Assembly: GCF_000189635.1 (NCBI RefSeq)
Contig: NW_002476174.1
Coordinates: 1 to 64,000 of the forward strand
Length of the DNA: 64,000 nt
Reading direction: 5' to 3'
From: Tetrahymena thermophila SB210
Taxonomy: Eukaryota; Ciliophora; Oligohymenophorea; Hymenostomatida; Tetrahymenidae
In this document: in pieces, positions 36,955 to 49,948 of the stretch
Position numbering within the stretch: the first letter of the stretch is position 1
How the letters are laid out: each line of letters starts with the position of its first letter
Translations under genes and position numbers: made by a program
Notes under the pieces: generated by a model
What the model was told of the DNA's origin: nothing
Databases searched by the model: none
The model's input: only the letters and a program-made list of their open reading frames with translations

Positions 36955-37369
36955 TCAATTAGGCTTGGTGAGATTGGGATTTTTCAAATAAATGTCGTTA
37001 GTGAACTCAAAAGTTTGACGGATCTTTTCAGCGCAAACTCCTTTTAATTTATACATTAAATAAAGTTTAATATTATTGCAGAGTTTATTTTCTATTATAA
37101 TTTTGCAAAAGCTTTTTTGAAATAATCATGATTCAAGAATAATCTTGTATGACTGCTATTCTGATTTAATCTCAAATGTTTTAATTGACAAGGCTCTTGT
37201 AATAACTAATATTTTTGTAATTTGCTAATAACATACTTAAACACTATTCTTCAGTATCAGTAATTTTATCATCGTGACCCTTCAAGACGTCGCACTTTTA
37301 AGCGCAAAGGGTAGAATAGTTGATCAAAGCAATGATACCTTCGTGTTGGATCTTTCTTTTATCGCTCAT
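36955..37369 (-). CDS. Small Tim chaperone (Tim8/9/10/13 family), twin CX3C
   Basis: Exons 37237-37369 and 36955-37040 with a 196-nt intron; 72 residues ending in TGA. Small Tim proteins are hexameric chaperones of the mitochondrial intermembrane space that guide membrane proteins to the inner and outer membranes. The defining twin CX3C pair is present: CAQKC at residues 22-26 and CLRVC at 43-47, separated by 16 residues, within the family range. The Gln in the first motif is encoded by TAA, and the second motif is completed across the splice junction, which supports both the ciliate code and the intron. Length is at the short end for the family. Which of the four subtypes it is cannot be decided by eye. 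Confidence 0.82.
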
Positions 37370-38449
37370 TGATTTTTATTTGAATCTTTTCTTCTTTTTT
37401 TTCTTATTTTTGTTCTAAATATAATAAATTATTTCTTTATTTATTGTATTTTTATTTTCTAAAAATATGTGCAAAAATCATGCAGCAATTAAACAAGCAA
37501 AAAAAGAAAGTTGGATTATACAATATCAAATAGCAATTAATAAACAGAGTTATTATATCCTATCAAATACTCAAAACAAATTAAAAACTATGCATTCTTA
37601 ATCTTCTATTAACTTTTTTTATGCCTAAAATAAATTTTTTATATGCTAAATGAATTCTTTTCTTGATTTATTTATAAAATATTAAAAATAAAAGCATTTT
37701 TCTAGTAATCAGTTAATCGTTTTTTATCTATAAAATTTTTTCCTTAAATCATTTTATCATAAATCTTAAAATGATTAAACTTTTATTTTTATTAATAATT
37801 TAATATATCTTTACCAATTCTTTTTTTGCTTTTTATTAAAATATAATTTTTTATTGAAAATATTGTCATAATTTTAATTCTAAACATCTTATTTTTGATG
37901 GTTTCCTGCTGAATTATATTAAATGGATAATTCTATTAAAACCTTTTAAAAAGATGAAGATTTAATAAAAAACATATAAAAATTTTATTATTAGTTTAAT
38001 TTATAATAAAAAAGATTGAAATATTATATTTTTAAATAAATTTTTATTAAATTTAAATTATTATCAAAAACTTATATGCTTTCTATGAATATTATAGAAA
38101 AGAAGATTTGAACCTTCCATAATATTAAAAATTCCACTAGAATATTTAGTAATTTTTTTAGTTATTTAAATTAAAATGAGTGAATAAAAAAGTTTTTCTA
38201 ATTTTATTTTCAATCAAATAAAAAAGAATTAAAAAGTAATTTTTCTAATTAATAAATAAGTAGAAATTATAAAGATTTAAAAAAATGTAAAATTACACTA
38301 GAAAAAGTATATTTTTTATTTTAATAGCTTATTTTTTGAATTGAATAAACCAAAATTAATTGTTTTTTTAATTGATGATTAAAAGTTAGATTAAATTTTT
38401 TTAAATTAAGTATTAGACTACTTTAGCAAAATGAAAACTACTTATTTAA
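37370..38449. other. Spacer, nothing recognised
   Basis: About 1.1 kb of A/T-rich sequence between the small Tim gene start and the RMC1 homologue stop, both on the minus strand. No exon-like reading, RNA gene or repeat was found. Confidence 0.5.
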
Positions 38450-41400
38450 TCATATTAAGTCAACTTGATTATACATTTATTAATATTTATTTTATTATTG
38501 TTAAAAGCTAAGTTCGTCTAAGAAATCTTGATAAGTAAAACCAAATTTTTCATTTCCTCTACTTTTACTAATAATCTTTAAAAATATTTATTTATTAAAT
38601 TTCAGCTTAATGATTAAATAAATTTATTACTTCTCTAAAATATTCTATAATTGATTATATTTTCATGTCTCCGTTTTAACTAAGCAAGATTTTTATCATC
38701 TCTTTTAAATTTATTTTATTGACTGTGTTTTTTCTCATAAAATCAAGAGCTTGCTAAAACTATAAAAAATATTTGAAAAATAAATACTTAAAGCAATAAT
38801 ATTTATTTACGAGTCCTCTCCTCAGTAATATATTAATTATGATGTAATATTTTTTGAGTCTGTAAAGCATATCAAGCCCAAGTTAGAATCCTTGCTTAAA
38901 AACAGTATCTAAACAAACAAAAGGCTTATAAATACTAATTTTTTAAATATTTTAATTTATTTACTTGAATTCATACTAATAAGTATTTGTGCAAGATCCT
39001 CGTTATCTGTGATAATACGATATTAAACAAAGAATAAAAAAGTATTAAATTTTTGTTGTTCAATAAGAAGTTTTGCCAATAAATTCTAAAATTTAGATTC
39101 AACTGGGATTTCAAGCTCTAATTTATTATATAAATTAAAACAATTTAAAAAATGAATAATAAATAATTTTACCTGTTGACTGCTTAATGTATTCTGATAA
39201 AATATCAGTTAAATAACTTTTATTTGTCTATTAGTTAGTGTATAAATGTAAAAAGAATAAATAATATAAATCACCAGTATCAATAACTTCGTAGGGCTTA
39301 TTCTCTGTTTAAAATTAAATAGATTTTTTAATAGTTTTTTTGATATCAATTAGTGATATACTTGTCTTTGAACTATATTTCTTTTTATAATTTGATAAAA
39401 TTTAGTTAAATACTTATCCAAAATATCTAATATCTTTATTTTTCAAAAATAGCTGTCTTAGATGTTAAAGTCCATATTATTTGCTATTTGCTCTTCTAAT
39501 AATTACATTAAATCCTTCAATCTTTTATATTTTTTATATTAAATAAATACTATTTATTTAATATTTAATCAATTACTTCATCGGTTGCCAGCTTCTCAAT
39601 TCTATTTATATCCACTAAAATAGTGCAGAATTTTCTTTCTTTACAATTTATTATGAGCTCATCTTCTGTAAAGACATTCTTATCTAATTAATCTATAATT
39701 ATTTTATTTAAATATATGATGCAGTTTGGTTTATTAAAATTTTACAGATTTATCCCTTGTTTTCGATTTTTAAATAATTTTCAGGCTTTTCTGTTAATTC
39801 TACATAGTCCTATTCGCTATAAATTTAATCAGGTTGCTGAGAAGATATTATTTAAGATTACACCATCTTACTTTGAATATTTTAATTTGAATGATCATCA
39901 TCTAGCAAGTCTATAGGATTATTATTTTATGATTGTTACCCTATAGACTCAGTTCCTGTTTAATCAAATATGTTATAGTTGCTTTACTTGTATTTAGGAT
40001 CAGCTTGCACTAAAGAATCCCATACTTTTTCAGTTTATTCATTTGTAGTTTATAAATTAGTTGTATTGAAATTTAGTAAATCTAAATCCTTCTCAAAGGT
40101 ATCATTTTCATTTTGCTACTGATTTTTTGAATTGCTTTCATTGTTTAAATTTTAATTTGAAATATAAGAAATTTCTCTTGACTAATCAATAAAATTAAAT
40201 TGATTAGTTTGGTATTATTACTAAGCTTAATTTGTTTATTCATCCTATGCAGCTATGTCCTCCTCAAGAAGAAGTGACTATTTTTTTCTTTAAGGTGATA
40301 AATTAAAATGAGATTCGTCATTTATATTGTTTAAAGCAGAAATATCTTTTGATTCTTAATCTAAAATATTAACTTCAACACTCTTATTCATCAAATCGTT
40401 TTATTGTGGTTATTTTATGTCATCAAAAATATTTGTGCTAGTGCTATCTTAAGTTTAATATGAAATATAATCATTATTTTATTGTGTCTTTTAGTTAATT
40501 TTGTTGCTTTGAATAGATTCTTAATTACTTGTTTATTTGCTTAAATCAGGATGCTTAACCGCTCTTACAGCTGCAGATTATTTTCTACCACTTTTGTTAC
40601 TATTATTACTGTGATGATGGTGATGCTATTGCTGATTATGTTGGTTGTTGTAATGTTCATTATGATGACTATTTTGGCTCAATAGTTGTGGATTTTCAGT
40701 TTGTCTGTAAACTTTTCCTGTTAACTGATTTCCTTGCTAATTGTTGATTTGTTCACTTAATCTGGGATCTTCTTTTACAGATTACGCATATCTTTCATTT
40801 TCTACTGTTTATTCTTCTTCATCTTCTTCATCATCTTCTTATTCATTTCTGCTTTTAAGCATAGCTAAAACGATTGTATTTTTTCTAGAAAAATTACGAT
40901 CTTGCCTGATTTCTAAGCACTAAGGTGGACCTATTTAATAAACAGATGTTCTACTGCGAACATCATACACTAAAGATAAATTTTCTGTTGTTGAATGAAT
41001 AATTAAAAGATTGTCAGCAACACTAAAACGGATTCCTGTTTCGGATGGAGAAACTAAATTAAATTCGCATAGAGTAACTTTTTCATAGCTTAACTAATAA
41101 AGAAAAATCTTATTGTAATAGGGATTCAAGTATGCTAAAAATGTTTTTCCATATAAAACTACTAAAGATATCTTATGACATACGTCAGGATCACGTGGAA
41201 TCAAAGTAAGCTCTTTATTTCTATTGTCCCCGATTGTAACAAAGTTTACAATATCGAATTTCGACTGTAATTTATTTAATTGCTTAGTAAAGAAATTAAT
41301 GACCGAAGAAGATTGGGATTTAGTTTTTTCAACTCCTTAGTCTTTTTTGCTTGATTCAACTTTGAAATCAACTCCTCTATATTTAAAACTTTATCTTTTT

Positions 41401-42396
41401 TCATTGAAATAAAAAGGATAAATCTTTCCATCTTCGTAATTATTAGCACAACACAAAACTTCATTAAATGGATCGAACCAGCATGCACTGATATCTAAAT
41501 TAATTATTTTCTATTCCTTTAATTAGTGCTTATCGTGGTCAAGCTTATAAAGAACAACCCCGCTTTGCTTACATAAAACAAAATCCACATTCCTTTAACT
41601 TCCATATATCCACTCAAAATGGATTATAGGATCCATCTTATCATCTTTGCTTGTTTTTAGCTTATTTTCTTTGCCTTCCTATCCTTTCAAGTGAACAATG
41701 CTCTATTTTTAATATTTAAAGAAAGAAATATAATTAAACCATCTTTCCTTTTTTAAATATTTTAAATCTAATTAAAAAACAAACATATGTTTCATCTATT
41801 ATAAACTTAAATTATTTCTTAATGCTCTCCTAACTAATTTTGCATTCATATCAATCTAAATTAATTTTTTAATAAAACTTATAATTCTTCTTGCTTACTT
41901 GATGTAAAAACGTTAAATCTCATTTTCATTTATTAAATGACTATTAATTTAAAAAATTAATGAGATATAACTCAATTCTACTATAGAATCTTAGATATAT
42001 TTTTCCGTTTTTAAAAATGTAAAGAATTGATTATTTTATTTATATATTTATTAATGAATTACTAGAAGATTATGAGCAATAGAATAAGCCATATATCTTT
42101 CTTTTTTGTGAATCTACAAATCATATATTGGTCCCCTATTATTTAGAATTTAAAATTTTAGATAAAAATAAGAAGGCTTTCTAGAGAGTAATTAATTATT
42201 TTAATTACTCATAAGGTATATTCATTTTGCTGATGTTCTGATTGTCAATAGATATCTAAAAGACTGTCTTTTTCTATCTGAATATCATGCACCGAGTACC
42301 TTTGTTGTAAAATATTTGAAAGAAGTCCTTCTTTGGAAAATATTCTTCAAAGAGCGGCTATTCTTTGCAATATATTGCTCCATTTATTGAATCCAT
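38450..42396 (-). CDS. RMC1: RMC1/Mic1 homologue (Mon1-Ccz1 regulator)
   Basis: Nine exons in phase: 42209-42396, 41899-42135, 39746-41700, 39577-39692, 39173-39521, 38965-39117, 38811-38908, 38631-38759 and 38450-38575; 1,116 residues. In animals RMC1 is a subunit of the Mon1-Ccz1 Rab7 exchange factor on late endosomes and lysosomes. The N-terminal beta-propeller shows FEWIYGSQRNVDFVL, SLVVLYGKTFLAYLN and FSVADNLLIIHSTTENLSLV, which follow the animal order of blades. The helical C terminus shows FFVQYRIITDNEDLAQILIS, QLGLDMLYRL and QALDFMRKNTVNKINL, the usual Mic1 blocks. Between them sits about 350 residues of Gln/Asn/Ser-rich sequence with a His run and an acidic run (EEDDEEDEEE type) that animals lack. 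The last intron (38576-38630) is less certain, because reading through it also reaches a TGA. Confidence 0.85.
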
Positions 42397-43152
42397 TACT
42401 ACTTAAAATATTTGGCTTTTATTTATATTTATATACAAATGTTTAGTAAAATCAGTATATTTATTTATTAAATAATTAATTTTTTGTATTCTTTTTAATA
42501 AATTATCAAAATATTATTAGTAATGACTATTTTTTTAATTATAAAAAATTAATTGAATACTATTAATGATTATCATCATTCCAAATAAGATACATACATA
42601 TATACATACTTAATTATATTATTACTATTATGAACTTTGAAAATAATTATTTATCTATTTATACCTACCTATAAAATGTAAAGCTTGATAATAGCGAATC
42701 TTTCTGACAAATTTAAAATTAAAATAGTAAAAAATCAAAAATCAAACATTTTTGATGAAATAAACTAGATATTAACTGATTGTCTGTAAATCCTTTCAGT
42801 TTTACAAGATTTATATAAAATATATTTAGAATAAATGTTAATTAATTTATGTATTTAAACATTAATAAAATAATCTGCATTTTAATATAACTAGTAATCA
42901 TAATATTTATTATATAAGTGCCATATTAATTACTTATTATTGAGGATGATTGTATAAAATATTTCAATTTTAATACAAGTTTTTGTTAAATTTTTAAAAT
43001 TTATTACAAAAGTAAATACAAAATTATTAAACATTAATTTTGAGATCAATTGGTTATTTGATAATAATTTTTTAATTTTATGGTAAAGTATTTTATCTCT
43101 GTAACTTATCTATATATTAAATTTATTAGATTTTTATTATGATTAAATTGAC
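42397..43152. other. Spacer, nothing recognised
   Basis: A/T-rich, about 750 bp, between the RMC1 homologue start and the Sec14-like gene stop on the same strand. No coding or RNA signal seen. Confidence 0.5.
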
Positions 43153-45577
43153 TCAACAGCAGAAAAATCTTTTACTTAATTGTTCATCTTTTTCCTTTTA
43201 ATCTTATTTCACATTAGATTCTGTGAAACTCTCTTTTCCATAACGTTCTCCAGCCCTAGATTTTTTAGAATTGTTTTCTATTTTGCTGTTTAAGTTTTCA
43301 CTTGAAATGGAATTTTCTTTAGCTGCTGACTCTCTCTCTTTTGTTTCTACTGTTTTTTTACTTTAACGAGACTCATTAGTACTTCTTGGATTATTTTCTG
43401 ATAACTGATTTGAAGAATTTTATATTGAGATATTTTTTTCTTATTATTCGTTTGTATCTTATATATTAGCCTTGTGTTAAGATTTATTACTAGCCTTTTA
43501 GGATATTCTTTATTTATCTTCAACTTTATGTGTGCTTGAATTGTTATTTGTTTTTTATGCTTCTTAGCCAATAACACTCCATTTTTACCATTATTTTTTT
43601 TCTTCAGCTTATTCTTAAATTTAATTTTCATTGAAACTATGGAACGAATAAAAAGCATCTCCATCTTCTTCTTAAATATCATCAGGCAATTAATTTTCTA
43701 CATCTTTAAAACTGCTAAAAGCACTCTTATAAATAGTTCTATTTGAGGGTCTACTATAGCCACTCAACATAGATATTCTATCACCACCTTGTTAGTCATA
43801 CAGTTGCTAAACAGATGGTCTTATGGAGTAATAGCTAGATGTGGGTACTATACTTTTTTTCATCAATTAATCCTCTAAGGGATTTTCTATTTTTGTCTTT
43901 TCAGGTTTAGTCTTTAAAACTGAAATTCTGCCATCCTTTATAAGTTAAATTTTGCATTTAATTAAGGAATATAACAAAAAAATAATTTATTTAATTTACT
44001 ATATTTTTAGAGAAATCCTTAAGCACCTCAAGTTATGATTACTTGATGTCTAATTAATTTTCTGGCTTTTTGCGCATAAATTCATCTTCGCATTCAAGAA
44101 CTGAGGGATCAGTTACTTTAATGATTGTGTTTTTTGGTGGCCTTCAATTAGAAAAAATAAAAATTTAACAAAAAATTTTCCTTTAAATTTTTTAAATTAC
44201 CAGAAATTTTATGTAAGATCTTCTAAATAACCTCCATACTTTTTTTCTAGCTGATTTAATTCTACTTTTTAGTGTAATTTATTTATTTCTTTTTTACTAC
44301 TTATAAATGAAATTTTTTCCTTTTAGGCACTGTCGATGAAGCCCGAAGCTCCACCCCATACTACATTAAATGATGTTGATGGGTTCAAGATAAATAGATG
44401 CTCTAAAGTTGCATTAAAATTCACAGAGAGTGTTTAAATGATCATCTTTAAAATCTTTCATATTTATTTGAATTAGATTTGTTAAATTTAAATTATTTTT
44501 AATTTATTTTAATTAATAATTTTGCTTAAAAAATAAAATAAAGATTTTTTGATAATTTAATTTTTTTGTGGGAGTTTGTTTTTGTAAAATTAAAAAAATA
44601 AATAATCAAATCTTTTGTGAAAGAATTAATTGTTAATTTTTACTCCTATAGGAAACTTGAAGAAGCTCATTTTGTTAGTTTCAAGAATGATTATCCAATT
44701 TTCAATCTTTCCAGGATAAAACATGTAACTTTGTATTTTTTTTAAAAAGTAACATAAAGCCTCAAGTGTGTGCTTTTCGGAGTTCTAATTATTTAATTTA
44801 TAATTTTTAATTAATGCATTTAGAATATTTTTATGAAGTTGAAAATAGTTCAGTCAGGCTTACATGGTTTGGATCTATTTTATGGATGTTAATTATAACT
44901 ACAGGTCTGTACTAGTTATCTCTGCCATACTAATAGAATACACCTGATTCCTATTTTAATTAAAAAAGGCATTAAACTAAAATACTTATATTAATATTAA
45001 GCCAATAATTTTATCAAAAATACCAGTAACATAAAAGCCTCTTTTGAAATAGTTTCTTTCATAGAGTTTCTCCAATTTAAGTTTTTGGTTAATGCCTTTA
45101 TCATATTGAAATAATTAATTAATTTATTATTTCCACTTATAATTTTATTATCTTACTTCTAAGCTTTTCTTATCATCGAATTTTCCAGTGTACACAAACT
45201 TTAAATAATCGCTATCATCAAAACTATAATTAAATGATTAAATATTTCAGTTATGCTTTAAAATTTTATTTACTTTTATGGTAATGCAACCTTATTAGAG
45301 CTTACTAGCAGCTTTAATTATTAAATAGCTTGCTTTTCCTTTTGGTTGTATTCGGTATTCTTAAATATTTTCCTAAAAGGTTTTTTGTCTTTTCCATATC
45401 CTTAAATGTAATCCTCTATGATAATATGAATAAATATTTAAATTAATTTGACTAGACTTAAATAAAATATCTCAGTTTTCAGTTTTTTGAATTCTAAAAA
45501 TTACATGGATGATTGATAGTCTATAAAATTGAGTGTGGTAGTTTTAAATAATCTAGATTTGCATTATCTATGCTCAT
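43153..45577 (-). CDS. Sec14/CRAL-TRIO lipid-binding protein ending in Cys-Cys
   Basis: Nine exons in phase: 45505-45577, 45274-45415, 45157-45223, 45024-45095, 44864-44950, 44644-44784, 44201-44445, 44000-44141 and 43153-43935; 583 residues. Sec14-type proteins carry phosphoinositides or other lipids between membranes. The N-terminal helix block reads FVYTGKFDDKKSLEALTKNL then NWR. The lipid-binding domain follows: GVFYQYGRDNQYRPVVIIN, GKIENWIIILETNKMSFF, LEHLFILNPSTSFNVVWGG, FIDSAQKEKISFISSKKEI and LEKKYGGYLEDL (the usual K/P-x-x-YGG end). About 300 further residues are Ser/Gln/Asn/Lys-rich and disordered. The protein ends RFFCC, so the last two residues are cysteines, as in doubly prenylated or palmitoylated proteins. 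Membrane anchoring is an inference from that tail. Confidence 0.87.
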
Positions 45578-46921
45578 GGTAAGTAAATAAATTATTTAGT
45601 ATTTATTATATTCTATTAAAGATAATGAATCTCTATAATCTTATTTTGATAATTAAAAAATGATTGGATTTTTTATTTATTAACAATCCTTATAATTTTA
45701 TAAATTTTGACTAATAAGATTTATGGATAATTTATATCTATCTAATCAATGTTATATATAGATATTAGATCTTAAAATACATTAACTTCTTAATGAATGA
45801 ATCTTGATACCTTATTAAATATTCTTTTATAAAACATTTACATCCTACTCACAAGTAACTTCTGGCTATTTATAGATTATTTTAAATAGTAAAATTATAG
45901 GAGAAAAATAAATATATTTAAAAATAACTGAAAAAATAACATCATATTAAGTTTAGATTATTAAAAAAAATGTAAAGTTATTATTAATTTTATCAAATAA
46001 AGTAAAATTATTTAAAAAAATAGAATATTTATTATTCATATCAATATTGATATTGATCCAATAAATAAGAGTTTTTAATTTTTGGCAGAATACTATGACA
46101 AGGCTTTTTTATTTTTTTTGTTAAAATCTAAATCTTTCATACAAAAAAATAAAAATCAATAAAGAAAATTAATTCTATTTTATTTAAAGAGAAATTGAGA
46201 GAAAAAAATAGCGTCATATTAAATTATATTCTAAATTAATTTACTGCTTACTAATATATATATATATCTAAATGACTTTCTTAAGTTTAGTGAAGTGATA
46301 TCCCTATTTTTAGAAAAACCTTTATTTTTTAATAATTTTTTAATTGAATAAAATTAGAAAATTCATTTATTGTTTTGATAATTTATTTTGCATTTAGTAA
46401 GGTATATATTGTAAAATTTGCAGACAAAAAAATATGAAAAGAATTATTTATTTTTTTATAAAAATTTAGATCTATCTTTTGTTAAAAATAATTAGAGAAA
46501 ATTGAATTTATTTTATTTTATTGAAAAGGAAATTGAAAAAGAAATTAGCATCATATTAATTTATTTTTATTTTTTATTATTTATAAACTATGAAAACTTT
46601 TTATTTTATTAAGTAGAATTAAAATAATTAAACAAAGTGAAACATCGATTTATTATATATATTAAGTATTGACAAATTTCGAGTTAATAAAGGAGAATTT
46701 ATAAAATTTATCATATGCATGCAGGCAGAAAAAGTGTGAAAAGGTTTATTTAGTTAATGTTTAGAGCTTTTAAACCAATAAATGAATTGAATTACTCTGT
46801 TTTGAACTTAGAGGTATTTATTATTTATTTATTTATATTTATTTCATCTCAAATTTTATAAAAATTTAGCTAAAAACAATCGATTTTAAATATTATACAT
46901 TAAATTTTAATTTGAGTAAAT
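45578..46921. other. Spacer, nothing recognised
   Basis: About 1.3 kb of A/T-rich sequence, including a TA run near 46253-46266. It lies between the Sec14-like gene start and the casein kinase stop. No exon-like reading was found. Confidence 0.5.
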
Positions 46922-49158
46922 TCATTTTTTAGGATTCGCTTATTATTTTTAGATATCTCCAATAGCTCTCGAAAACATACTATTAGTTGCAAGCTATTTA
47001 GGCTTGTCTACTGCTTTATTAGAATTAGTTACATTATTATTCATAGGACTATTTACATTTGAGTTATTTCCGCTATTTACCTTGTTCATGTTTATTTTGT
47101 TAGGATTAGTATTATTAATTTACTTTGGTTAATTCATTTTCGCAACAGGATTTTATTTTACTTGGTTTAATTTATTATTAGGAGTACCAACTCCATTATT
47201 ATTAGATAATTTATTGCTTTAAATCACATTATTGTGTTAAGGAGGAATTTTATTGGTACTTGGTATCATTTGGTTACTTTTATAAATTTAATTAGCCTAT
47301 TGAGGAATATTATTCGAAGATTCACCCTTAATGTCGTTTCCTGTGTTATCTTCTGTTTGATCTTTTTCTTATTCTATTTCTTTCTTTTTATGCACATTAT
47401 TCTATGTATTAATTTAAACAATAATATAACTACTTAAATCTATTTGCTTATTTGTTGAAAATAATTAATTTTTAAGAAAATTTAATTACTGAATTTAACT
47501 TAGACCAATCGAAAATATTATCGTTATTATATTCTAATTTATAAAAAAGAGCTCTAAACGATTACTTAATCTGATTATAATCAGGCTTCTCATCAAATTT
47601 TAAATCTCTTGTATATTTTATATATTGAGCAAATTCATCTATTTTTAAATTATTGAAAAAATAAATAGTTTAATTTTGTAAATAACCTTTTTTTATTCAA
47701 ATTCCTTGAATAATTCTTAAATTTATTAAAATATTTATTCATTAAAATTATTTGAATATTTGCTAAAATCTTTGAACTTTTTAAAATTACCTGGAAAACC
47801 TTTACATAATTCCTCTACAGGAGTATTCATTTTAATTTCACCTATCTTATCATACTTATCCTTTTTATTGTCAGCTTTAACTCCTTACCAAGGAAGAGAT
47901 CCCCTTAAGAAATATAAGAGAATGTATCCTATAGCCTCCAGATCATCTCTTCTACTTTATTCTTTTATTAAAGAATACAAATTAAATATTAAAAATATTT
48001 TAAATTTAAGAAAGCTAACTAACTAATTAATTTTTTTTGATTTAATTTTATCCTCTTATTCTATCGGTAAAGGTGTTCTTAATTAAATTAAAGGATTATT
48101 ACCTTTTCCAAGATGTGTATTTATAGAAGAATATCTAACAGTTCCTATAAAGGACTTCCCTTCCTTTTACTCTATATGCTAGCCTGTTTTAGCATCTCTG
48201 TATCTTTTTGCTAGACCGAAGTCAATCAAATAAATGTGATCAGCTTTTTATTTAGTTCCAATTAAGAAATTATCTGGTTTTATATCTCTATATATGAAAT
48301 TTTTTGCGTGTATCTATTCTATCCTAGAAATAATCTGCTCAACTATCATCAATACTGTCTTTAAAGAAAACTTCTTATTGCATAACTAAAAGAGATCTTC
48401 GAGAGATGGTCCCAATAAATCTAAGATAAGTATATTATAATCGCCATCTCTGCCATACCAGTGCTGATTAGGAATTCCAACTAACATTTTACATAATAAA
48501 CGAATTAAAATAATAAACATTTCTATGTCATTTTTATTAAAATTGTTTTTTAAGTTATTTAATGGTTTTCCTAAATGCATAATTTTGTGCAATAAATATT
48601 TATATTTGTAGCTCCTAAGAAAAATTGATAGTAAACTTGCTTTAAATAAATAAAGAAATATTCTAATAAAAAAATGGTTTTTACATTGTCCTTGCAATAT
48701 TTTATAAATTTTGTATTCCCATTAAAGCTATGGAAACTTTGTCTTTACTGACTCCTTTTTATTTATAATTTTTTGTTAGAATCATTTTTAAGATTTACTT
48801 AATAGCTAAATGGAAAGCTTTAAAAAATAAAAATATACAAGCTTAATCGCAACTTCTTCTTCTGTTTGGATGTTTGTGCCTAATGAATTTTTAAAAATAG
48901 TAAATTAAATGTGGAATCGAAATAACTTATTCATTTAAAAGCTTGTTGTAGAACGAAATATGAAAGTAAAAATATTGATTTATTGTTAATTTTAGTAGAA
49001 GAAAATATATAAAATCGCTTTAGATATCAGCAAAAAACTAGCGTAATGCAACATAATTAGATTTTAAACATTGATTTAGTACCTAAATATATTTCTCCAA
49101 AAGAGCCTGCTCCTATTTTTCTTCCTACTCTAAATTTTCCTCCGACCCTAACTTCCAT
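46922..49158 (-). CDS. Casein kinase 1 family protein kinase
   Basis: Seven exons in phase: 49083-49158, 48839-48879, 48685-48754, 48103-48480, 47791-47961, 47490-47638 and 46922-47383; 448 residues. All kinase landmarks of the CK1 group are present: glycine loop [12 protein letters not shown], lysine in EVAIKL, catalytic [20 protein letters not shown], the CK1-specific YSSINTHLG in place of APE, and [19 protein letters not shown] with GSLPWQG. Reaction: ATP-dependent phosphorylation of Ser/Thr, usually in acidic or primed sites. After the kinase core, the last exon encodes about 150 residues rich in Asn, Gln and Lys ([15 protein letters not shown]), a common regulatory-type tail. Small exons of 41 and 70 nt interrupt the N lobe. 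CK1 paralogues are numerous in ciliates, so no subtype is named. Confidence 0.92.
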
Positions 49159-49948
49159 TTATTTAAATTCTTTATATTCGCAATATGTGTATATTTTTTT
49201 AGATTTAAGAAATTCTAAGTTTTATATTTAATAGTCTCTTTTTATTTTATATATGTTATTTATCACTAATCAATATAACTAAATTAATTTGAGAAATAAG
49301 CTTATTCAAAATAATTCATCATATAAATTGAAAAAAAAACTATGCTTTATTTAACCTAAAAAAATATTTAAAAAATTTCTAAAAAATTGCATGATATTCG
49401 ATTTTTCAAAAAAAAAATTTGGTTCCATCTCTTACAAATAATGAACAAACTTTCCATAAAATAAAGTATCTACTACAACTCTATTATCTATAACAGATAT
49501 TTTTTATCATATTTAGAGAATAAAATACTTTTAAAAATAATTTGAGAAATTAATTTGCAAACTTGATTTTTGTTCTCAATTAAAAAAAAAAATTGTTTTT
49601 AAAAAAGAAAAATATTTCTTCAAAAAATTTGTTTTTTATAACAATTTTTATAATTTCTTAATGTTTTTTTATCAGTTAAATTAAATTAAAGCATAAAGAT
49701 ACAATCTATAAATGTAATTAAATTGAAATTTATTGTTTCTGAGGTAGATATTAGGCTAATTTTTAGATAAAACCTCACTTTCAATTTAATATTTAAAGAA
49801 TACTTTAAAATTTATTCTCTATTATAAATTTTAAATAGAAAATATAATAAAAAATTTAAAGATTTTTTTTGGATATTTAACAAACCAAATTTCATTTAGA
49901 ATACTCACTTTACTTATGAATAAATACAATTTAATTTAATTTAATTTA
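49159..49948. other. Spacer, nothing recognised
   Basis: A/T-rich, about 790 bp, between the casein kinase start and the p47-like gene stop on the same strand. Contains long A and T tracts and no coding signal on either strand. Confidence 0.5.

Noticed and set aside
41276-41488. Minus-strand ORF of 70 codons
   Set aside because: Shifted frame inside the third exon of the RMC1 homologue, whose own frame carries conserved propeller blocks across these bases.
43347-43682. Minus-strand Lys-rich ORF of 111 codons
   Set aside because: Shifted frame within the last exon of the Sec14-like gene; the true frame runs on from the CRAL-TRIO domain in phase.
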